Source: an uncultured Solirubrobacteraceae bacterium
GTDB lineage: Bacteria > Actinomycetota > Thermoleophilia > Solirubrobacterales > Solirubrobacteraceae
Direction: 5' to 3'
DNA: 36,593 nt
Assembly: GCA_902806215.1 (NCBI GenBank)
Contig: CADCVT010000137.1
Coordinates: forward strand, 1-36,593
Shown: in pieces, positions 31,438 through 36,593 of the stretch
Numbering within the stretch: position 1 is the first letter of the stretch
Layout: each line of letters opens with the position of its first letter
Notes under the pieces: generated by a model
Database searches by the model: none
Seen by the model: the letters and a program-made list of their open reading frames with translations, nothing else
Told to the model about the DNA's origin: nothing
Translations under genes and position numbers: made by a program

Positions 31438-32007
31438 TTGAAGAGGCAAGTGACAGCAGTCGTCGTGGTCTTCGGCGCAGGCGCCGGTGCGCTCGCGGGC
31501 GGCGGTGCGTTCGCCGGGGCGCAGCAGCAGGCCCAGCAGCCGCCGGTCCAGTCGCAGCCGGCGGTGCGCCAGGCGCCGCGGAACGTGACGATCAACGTCA
31601 ACCCTCGGGTTGATCGCCGGCGCCCGTGGCGGTTCACGGTCTCCGGCCGGGTCAACCTGCCGGCGCCGGGCCTGGTGTGCCCGCCCGGACAGACCAGCGG
31701 CTACTACTGCCTGCCACTGGCGCGCGAGCGTGCCTGCGATCGGGCTAGGGTCGCCATCCGCTTCAAGGGCGGACCGCGCACCCGCCAGACGATCTCGACA
31801 CGGCGGTACCGCACCCGGATCGGGGGGACTGCGCAGCAGCTTCCGTTCTGCACGTATCGCGGCACCGTGTCGTTCAACGTGGCGCGCCGCCTGCGGCCGA
31901 CAGGGCGCGTGCAGGTCGACGTCCGTTTCCTCGGCAACGCGTACTACGGGCAGAAGTCGAGCCCGCGGCGGACCGCTCGCGCCGTCGGCGTGGGCCGCAG
32001 GCGCTAG
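31438..32007 (+). CDS. Small secreted basic protein with four cysteines
   Basis: This 189-aa protein has a signal peptide (VTAVVVVFGAGAGALAGGGAFAGAQ), then a Gln-rich linker and a beta-rich domain beginning near NVTINVNPRVDRRR. Four cysteines (in LVCPPG, YYCLP, RACDR and PFCTY) could form two disulfides. The pattern FTVSGRVNLP, a Cys-bounded core, then VDVRFLGN resembles Ig-like secreted domains common in soil actinobacteria. No enzyme motif is seen. The start is TTG 31438, supported by GGAGG six nt upstream. It is monocistronic, ending with a strong hairpin terminator. Its leader and ribosome binding site differ from the leaderless starts around it. Function unknown; a structural or adhesion role is a guess. 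Confidence 0.78.
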   Translation: MKRQVTAVVVVFGAGAGALAGGGAFAGAQQQAQQPPVQSQPAVRQAPRNVTINVNPRVDRRRPWRFTVSGRVNLPAPGLVCPPGQTSGYYCLPLARERACDRARVAIRFKGGPRTRQTISTRRYRTRIGGTAQQLPFCTYRGTVSFNVARRLRPTGRVQVDVRFLGNAYYGQKSSPRRTARAVGVGRRR

Positions 32008-32032
32008 CACGCCGCCAGAACGACGCTCTCGA

Positions 32033-32066
32033 CGAACGGCCCGCCTCGGCGGGCCGTTCGCGTTCT
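32033..32066 (+). terminator. Rho-independent terminator after the Cys-rich secreted-protein gene
   Basis: The arms CGAACGGCCCGCC (32033-32045) and GGCGGGCCGTTCG (32048-32060) pair perfectly over 13 bp, leaving a minimal loop, followed by CGTTCTT. The T-tract is short, but the stem is very strong and lies 26 bp after the stop. Confidence 0.75.
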
Positions 32067-32095
32067 TGCCCTGCGCGCTCTGGATGCAAGAGCCT

Positions 32096-32101
32096 TAGCC
32101 T
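32096..32101 (+). promoter_or_regulatory. Leaderless-type -10 hexamer of the nucleotidyltransferase/ABC operon
   Basis: TAGCCT fits TANNNT and stands exactly 7 nt before GTG 32109, with no Shine-Dalgarno between. Confidence 0.5.
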
Positions 32102-32108
32102 CCCTCGG

Positions 32109-33050
32109 GTGGAGCGTGAACGTCAGGTGAGGTCGCGGCACCGGCGGGTGCTCGAGACGCTGCGCGTGGACGCCGTGATCCGCGAGGTCTTCGACGCGCT
32201 CCGGACCCAAGGCATGCGGCCGATCCTGCTCAAGGGGCCGGTCATCGCGGCCTGGCTCTACGAGCAGCCCGGCGACCGCCTCTACGTGGACGGCGACGTC
32301 ATGGTCGCCCCCGCGCAACTCGCCGAGAGCGAGCGCGTGCTGCGCTCGCTCGGCTTCACGCCCGACCACTTCGGCCTCACCCGCGATTCGAGGGAGTGGC
32401 GCCGCGGGACGGCGCAGATCGACCTCCACACGTCCATCACGGGCATCGGCGTGGAACCCGAGCGTGCGTGGAAGCTGCTGACAGCCGATACGTCGTCCGC
32501 GGTCGTCGGCGGGACCACGGCCGTCGAGGCGCTCGCGGAGCCGGCGCGCGCGCTGCATCTCGCGCTGCACGTCGCCCAGCACGCGTCCGCCGTTGCCAAG
32601 CCGCGGGAGGATCTCGAGCGGGCGCTCGCGATGGTTCCGCAGGAGACCTGGGAGGCCGCGGCAACGCTCGCCGAGCAACTCGACGCGCAACCGGCGTTCA
32701 CGACCGGACTGCGGCGCGTCGACGGCGGCCAGGCCGTCCTCGACCGCTTGCGTCTCCGCCCCGTGGCCACGCCGATGATCGTGCTCCTCGAGCACGGGGC
32801 GCCTCCGGGCGCGATGGGCCTTACGCAGATCTCGTCGGCGCGCGTGCGGGATCTGCCGGCCGAGATCGCTCGCGCGATCGTGCCGCCCGCCGCCTACATG
32901 CGCCGCGTCTGGCCCGGCCACCGCCCCGGCGCGGCCGGGTTGGCGGCGGCGCACGTGCAGCGCTGGCTGCGGCTCACGCTCGGCCTGCCGGTCGCCCTCT
33001 CTTCCTGGCGTGCCGCCCGGCGCTCGGCGGCGGAGCCCCACCGGCCGTGA
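32109..33050 (+). CDS. Nucleotidyltransferase family protein (NTP_transf_5-like)
   Basis: This is a 313-aa cytoplasmic protein of the uncharacterised nucleotidyltransferase-like family. RPILLKGPVIAAWLYEQPGDR followed by YVDGDVMV (D61/D63) matches the LKG...DxD pattern of this pol-beta-fold family. TAQIDLHTSI gives a third possible acidic residue. Members are found in polysaccharide, phosphoglycan and some lasso-peptide loci, where they may transfer nucleotidyl or phosphosugar groups. The GTGA overlap with the ABC transporter indicates tight coupling, so its product or partner may be what is exported. GTG 32109 is chosen for the TAGCCT spacing; GTG 32127 is the main alternative. Confidence 0.8.
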   Translation: MERERQVRSRHRRVLETLRVDAVIREVFDALRTQGMRPILLKGPVIAAWLYEQPGDRLYVDGDVMVAPAQLAESERVLRSLGFTPDHFGLTRDSREWRRGTAQIDLHTSITGIGVEPERAWKLLTADTSSAVVGGTTAVEALAEPARALHLALHVAQHASAVAKPREDLERALAMVPQETWEAAATLAEQLDAQPAFTTGLRRVDGGQAVLDRLRLRPVATPMIVLLEHGAPPGAMGLTQISSARVRDLPAEIARAIVPPAAYMRRVWPGHRPGAAGLAAAHVQRWLRLTLGLPVALSSWRAARRSAAEPHRP

Positions 33051-34804
33051 TCGCGACGCTGCGGCGGGGGTGGGCGACCGCGACGTTCGGCTCGCGCCGG
33101 CCTGGTCGGCGGGTGGCCGGTCTCGCATTGTGCGGGGTCGTCGGCGGCGTCGGCGAGTCGCTCGTGGTCGTGCTCGTCGTCGGGCTGGTGTCGCCTGGGA
33201 ACGGCGGGGGGCTGCCACTCGTCGGTGAGCTTCCGGAGACGTGGTCGGTCGCGGGTGCCGCGCTCGCGCTCGTGGTGGTGCTGGCCGCCGCGCACGCTGC
33301 GTCGGGATGGATCTCGGCCGCGGCGGCCCGCGACGTGCAGAGGACGGTGCAGCGTGAGCTGATGCAGGCCTACGTCGACGCCCCGTGGCCGGTGCAGTCG
33401 TCGGTCCGGGCCGGCGAGCTCCAGGAGCTCATCACCGTGCGGACCCAGATCCTCGCCTACGGGACGCAGGAGACCGCGCAGGCACTGAGCGCGGCGTTGA
33501 ACGTCATCGTCCTCGTCGTGGCGGCGGTCGCGCTCAGCCCGTTCGCGACCGTGGGCTTGATGCTCGCCGTCGGCACCGTGATCGCGCTGTCACTCCCGCT
33601 GCGTACGGTGCGGCGCGCGGCAGTCCGCGAGTCCGCCAACGCGCAGTCGTCACTCGCGATCGAGCTGACGGAGACGGCGTCACTTGTTCGTGAGGCGCGC
33701 GTGTTCGGCGTCGACGCGGTCGCGTCCGCGCGCGTCGGCGAGCAGATCGAGGACGCGGCCCGCAGGCAGGGACGGGTGCGGCTCGCTGCGACCGTGACCC
33801 CGCCGCTCACACGCGATGTCACCGTCGCGCTGATCGTCCTCGCGCTCGCCGTCGTGGTGTCGTCCGGTTCGGTCGACGCTGCGGTTCTCGGCGCGGCTGT
33901 CGTGCTCGTGCTGCGGGCGCTCTCCCACGCCCAGGCGCTGACCGCCTACGGGTTGAAGTGGACCGAGCGTGAGGAGGGGGTGCGGCGGATCCGCCTTCGG
34001 CTCGACGAATGGCGCGCGCCAGGCGCGCGCGGGACGCTCCCGTGCCCCAGCATCACCGAGGTCGCCTTGCGCGACGTCGGCTTCACGTATCCAGGTGCGG
34101 AGGCCGCCGCCCTCTCGGGCGTCGACCTGCGGCTGCAGCGCGGCGAGCTCGTCGGCGTCGTCGGCCGGACGGGCGGCGGCAAGTCCACGTTGGCCGGCAT
34201 CACCCTCGGCCTGCTCGTGCCGACGCGCGGCGAGGTCCTCGTCGACGGGTCGCCACTGCGCGAGATCGATCCGCGCGACTGGCACGCGCGCACCGCGTGG
34301 GTCGGCCAGGAACCGCGGCTGCTGACCGGCACGGTAGCCGAGAACATCCGCTTCCTGCGCGAGTGGGTCGACGACGCGGCCCTCGAGCGCGCGGCCCGGG
34401 ACGCGGGGCTTGCGGGCGAGCTCGCACTCGACCACCCCGTCGGACCCGGAGGCTCGGACGTCTCGGGCGGCCAGCGCCAGCGCATAGCGATCGCCCGGGC
34501 GCTCGCGAGCGACCCCGCAGTCGTCGTTCTCGACGAGCCGACCAGCGCGCTCGACCTGGCGACCGAGGCGACCGTCCGCGAAACGATCGAGCGCCTGCGG
34601 CACGATCGGATCGTCCTCGTGATCGCCCACCGGATGTCGACGGTGCGGAGCTGCGACCGCCTCGTCGTCCTCGAGGACGGACGGCTCAGCTCGCTGTCGG
34701 CCCCGGCTCAGCTCACGCACGCGGACGAGACCTGGCTACGCGACACCTTGTCGCCTCCGGCCACGCCGCACTCCGGCGCGCTCGATCGCACGGGCGAGTC
34801 TTGA
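33047..34804 (+). CDS. ABC half-transporter (TMD-NBD), lipid/oligosaccharide flippase type
   Basis: This 585-aa protein fuses a six-TM domain (residues about 15-330) to an ATPase (about 350-565). The ATPase has Walker A GRTGGGKST (K379), the signature VSGGQRQRIAIARA, Walker B VVVLDEP (D496, E497 as catalytic base), and the H-loop IAHRMST. It would work as a homodimer. The layout matches MsbA/PglK-type exporters that flip lipid-linked oligosaccharides or export peptides. GTG 33047 overlaps the nucleotidyltransferase stop by 4 bp. A Wzx-type flippase also exists at 24346, so the locus has two transport systems. Its 3' end overlaps the convergent GT2 gene by 69 bp. Confidence 0.92.
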   Translation: MIATLRRGWATATFGSRRPGRRVAGLALCGVVGGVGESLVVVLVVGLVSPGNGGGLPLVGELPETWSVAGAALALVVVLAAAHAASGWISAAAARDVQRTVQRELMQAYVDAPWPVQSSVRAGELQELITVRTQILAYGTQETAQALSAALNVIVLVVAAVALSPFATVGLMLAVGTVIALSLPLRTVRRAAVRESANAQSSLAIELTETASLVREARVFGVDAVASARVGEQIEDAARRQGRVRLAATVTPPLTRDVTVALIVLALAVVVSSGSVDAAVLGAAVVLVLRALSHAQALTAYGLKWTEREEGVRRIRLRLDEWRAPGARGTLPCPSITEVALRDVGFTYPGAEAAALSGVDLRLQRGELVGVVGRTGGGKSTLAGITLGLLVPTRGEVLVDGSPLREIDPRDWHARTAWVGQEPRLLTGTVAENIRFLREWVDDAALERAARDAGLAGELALDHPVGPGGSDVSGGQRQRIAIARALASDPAVVVLDEPTSALDLATEATVRETIERLRHDRIVLVIAHRMSTVRSCDRLVVLEDGRLSSLSAPAQLTHADETWLRDTLSPPATPHSGALDRTGES

Positions 34805-35728
34805 CGCCGGTCGCCGTACCGCGCTCGCGAGGCTCGGTGGCAGCCTCCCGACCGTGAGGAGCAACCGGTCCGCCGGGCCGGGGCGCAGCCGGTACAGCCG
34901 CCGGAGCGACCGGATCGTCTCGACGTCGGCGATCTGGACCGAGGCGCGCAGGCACCAGCCGACGTAGCGGTCGACGTAGTCGTCGAGACCTGACGGCGAA
35001 GTGCCGGTCGCCGCCACGTGCTCGAGCACCGTGGCGACGGCGGGTGCGATGTCGGCGGCGGATGCCGGCCGGGCGCCCTTCCAGCGGGCCCTCGCGCTCT
35101 CCATCGCGCCGCCGGTCCCGTGGACGTAGACCGCGGTTCGGCGGGTGGACGTCGCGACGGGTCCGCTCAGCGCGAGGCGTGCGAACAGCTCGGAGTCGGC
35201 CCCGAGGGCGTGGTCCGCGAAGCCGCCGACCCGGTCGACCGCCGACCGGCGAACTGCCGCGGTGCTCGCGCACAACGGCAGGGGCCGACGGCCGACCTCC
35301 TCGAAGTACCGGACGAGCGCGATGGTCGGGTCGGCCGGTGGGGGGACGTCGTAGCGGCCGGCGAAGTCGCTGTCGACGTATCGGGTCCCGATGAGGCCGG
35401 CATCGGGGAACCGTTGCCGCACACGGTCGAGCTCCGCCAGATGCTCGGGGAACCAGAGGTCGTCCGCGTCGAGGAAGGCGATCCACTCGTGCGACGCCAC
35501 GGCGATCCCGCGGTTGCGGGCCGCTCCTTCGCCCGCGTTTTCCTGGCGGACGACGACGACGCGCGGGTCGAGCGGCTCCGACAGCGCCGCGATGCCGCCG
35601 TCGGTGGATCCGTCGTCGACGACGACGAGCTCGAAGTCCTGGAAGCTCTGCTCGAGGACGCTGCGAACCGCGCGTCCGAGCGTCCGGCGAGCGTTGAAGA
35701 CGGGGATGACGACGCTGAACACGGTCAA
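34736..35728 (-). CDS. Glycosyltransferase family 2
   Basis: This 330-aa GT-A glycosyltransferase starts directly with the nucleotide-binding strand FSVVIPVFN, then VDDGSTDGG and the metal-binding DXD region AFLDADDLWFP, which coordinates the donor diphosphate. AVRRSAVDRVGGFAD is the acceptor-side region usual in GT2 enzymes. It would add a sugar to the lipid-linked glycan. TTG 35728 overlaps the sulfotransferase TGA (TTGA), suggesting coupling; GTG 35722, two codons in, is nearly as good and gives MFSVVIPVFN. The last 23 codons lie antisense to the 3' end of the ABC transporter gene. Confidence 0.88.
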   Translation of the reverse strand: MTVFSVVIPVFNARRTLGRAVRSVLEQSFQDFELVVVDDGSTDGGIAALSEPLDPRVVVVRQENAGEGAARNRGIAVASHEWIAFLDADDLWFPEHLAELDRVRQRFPDAGLIGTRYVDSDFAGRYDVPPPADPTIALVRYFEEVGRRPLPLCASTAAVRRSAVDRVGGFADHALGADSELFARLALSGPVATSTRRTAVYVHGTGGAMESARARWKGARPASAADIAPAVATVLEHVAATGTSPSGLDDYVDRYVGWCLRASVQIADVETIRSLRRLYRLRPGPADRLLLTVGRLPPSLASAVRRPASRLARAIERAGVRRGRRRQGVA

Positions 35729-36593
35729 CGCCAGTGCGACAGGTCGCAGCCGAGCAGCGACTCCAGCTTGTCGACCTGCGGCGCGAAGACCTGGGCCAGC
35801 TCCTCGCGGAACCTGGGCTCGAGCGGTGCGCTCGGGCCACGTCGCACGTTCGCCCGGTTGATGAGGCGTGACGGGCTGATGCCCGCGCGCGCGGCAACGA
35901 CACGCGCCGGCTCGTACAGCGGTCCGAGCCGGCGCGGCAGCGACCTGTGGACACGGGCTGCCGCGGGGCTGCGGAGGGTCGCCCTGACGTTCGCCGGTGC
36001 GAAGTCGCGCCGCCCGTCGTCCTCGAGACGGAGGAACGCGAGGACTTGCAGGTACACCGAGCGCGTGTCGCGCTTCAGGTCGTCGAACAGGACGACGAGC
36101 CTCTGCTGCTCGGGCACGATGGCGCAAAGACGCTCGAGCTGGTCGCCGGTCGCGCAGACCCGTGCGTAATCGAGTAGGCGCGGGTCGGCACACTCGACCG
36201 GTATCCGTCGACCCTGACGCCGGACATCCTGCAGCCGCCATGCTCGTTCGAGGTCGCTGACGTCCTCGTGGTAGGTCTTCACGAGCTCGGCATGAAACGA
36301 CACGACCATGTCGACCGGGTCTCGCAGCATCACGACGAACCGCGCGTCGGGCCGCTCGGCGAGGATGGCCGGTACGGCGACCGCGGACCGGAGGTAGTTC
36401 GCCGTCGCCTCGCCCCGCAGCGCGTCCTCGGGCGCCCCGTCCCACAGCGCCAGGTATGCGGTGCGGTCGCGCACGGGGTCGCGTCGATCGAGGTCCGGGC
36501 TCCAGTATCCGGGCTCCTTGCGGCTCGACATCGCGATGCCGGGGTGCGTCGCGAGGTACCCGTGCATCGCGGTCGTCCCGCACTTGGGGGCCC
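35725..36593 (-). CDS. PAPS-dependent sulfotransferase, 5' end beyond window
   Basis: This is a sulfotransferase-fold enzyme that would move a sulfuryl group from PAPS to a hydroxyl on the glycan or a lipid. The frame is open through the right edge: the residues just inside the window are APKCGTTAMHGYL, matching the 5'-phosphosulfate-binding loop, so only a short N-terminus is missing. MLRDPVDMVVSFHAEL supplies the 3'-phosphate-binding Arg and Ser. The rest includes SRKEPGYWSPDL, which is typical of heparan-sulfate-like bacterial sulfotransferases. An internal ATG (36567) gives a 280-aa frame but would delete the PAPS loop and is therefore not the start. It is coupled to the GT2 gene through TTGA. 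Confidence 0.9.
   Translation of the reverse strand, partial: APKCGTTAMHGYLATHPGIAMSSRKEPGYWSPDLDRRDPVRDRTAYLALWDGAPEDALRGEATANYLRSAVAVPAILAERPDARFVVMLRDPVDMVVSFHAELVKTYHEDVSDLERAWRLQDVRRQGRRIPVECADPRLLDYARVCATGDQLERLCAIVPEQQRLVVLFDDLKRDTRSVYLQVLAFLRLEDDGRRDFAPANVRATLRSPAAARVHRSLPRRLGPLYEPARVVAARAGISPSRLINRANVRRGPSAPLEPRFREELAQVFAPQVDKLESLLGCDLSHWR

Noticed and set aside
19539..34804. Lasso-peptide-like set: AsnB homologue, nucleotidyltransferase and ABC transporter
   Set aside because: AsnB has an intact Cys2 glutaminase of ordinary type. No PqqD-like protein, transglutaminase-like protease or precursor peptide is visible, and the genes are more than 10 kb apart among glycan genes.
1..36593. 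CRISPR arrays, tRNA/rRNA genes, transposases or phage genes
   Set aside because: No regularly spaced short repeats, cloverleaf-like sequences or transposase/integrase motifs were seen on either strand.

Overview
The window is a very GC-rich stretch densely packed with genes. It has frequent GTG starts, many 4-bp stop/start overlaps and almost no intergenic DNA. The longest gap, about 170 bp, is at 31269-31437. Protein style points to a high-GC actinobacterium-like organism, most likely of the Thermoleophilia/Solirubrobacterales type: Ala/Arg-rich proteins, secreted Ig-like repeats of the FEC...G-EHTFS-RA type, and leaderless-looking starts. That placement is inference, not proof. I see no rRNA, tRNA, CRISPR array or insertion sequence.

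Layout. (1) 1-4985 is a left flank: a penicillin-acylase-family enzyme cut by the window edge, a secreted protein with two PHP/CehA-like metal-dependent phosphoesterase halves, a tiny lipoprotein and a cupin. (2) 4990-9345 is a nucleotide-sugar block: a UDP-HexNAc 6-dehydrogenase divergent from three consecutive SDR epimerases/dehydratases. (3) 9395-12082 is a membrane module of three overlapping genes: a GT-C-type membrane glycosyltransferase, an NTF2-like lipoprotein and a miniature Wzz-like protein. (4) 12033-26542 is a strand-alternating mosaic of glycosyltransferases, methyltransferases, a secreted alpha/beta hydrolase with four Ig-like repeats, a secreted beta-helix protein, AsnB, a WbpP-like epimerase and a Wzx-type flippase. 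(5) 26596-30172 holds a 1009-aa polypeptide joining a WecA/MraY-like phosphoglycosyl transferase to an O-antigen ligase/polymerase (Wzy_C) domain and a TPR tail, followed by a small secreted protein with a C-terminal membrane anchor. (6) 30183-36593 holds a glycoside-hydrolase-like secreted protein, a small Cys-containing secreted protein with a clear terminator, a nucleotidyltransferase coupled to an ABC half-transporter, a GT2 enzyme and a PAPS-type sulfotransferase cut by the right edge.

Together this is a cell-surface or exopolysaccharide biosynthesis locus. Sugar nucleotides are made by the dehydrogenase and four SDRs. The fusion protein would load the first sugar phosphate on undecaprenyl phosphate, and the glycosyltransferases would extend it. 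Methyltransferases, AsnB (possibly amidating a uronic acid) and the sulfotransferase would decorate it. Wzx and/or the ABC transporter would flip it, and the ligase half of the fusion with the short Wzz-like protein would polymerise or attach it. The beta-helix, hydrolase and GH-like proteins would trim or bind the product outside the cell.

The points most worth checking are the WecA-WaaL/Wzy-TPR fusion, the interlocked leaderless divergent start at 25675-25690, the repeated [T/N]ANNNT-N6-8-start signature across the window, and two convergent gene pairs that share a CTAG as reciprocal stop codons.
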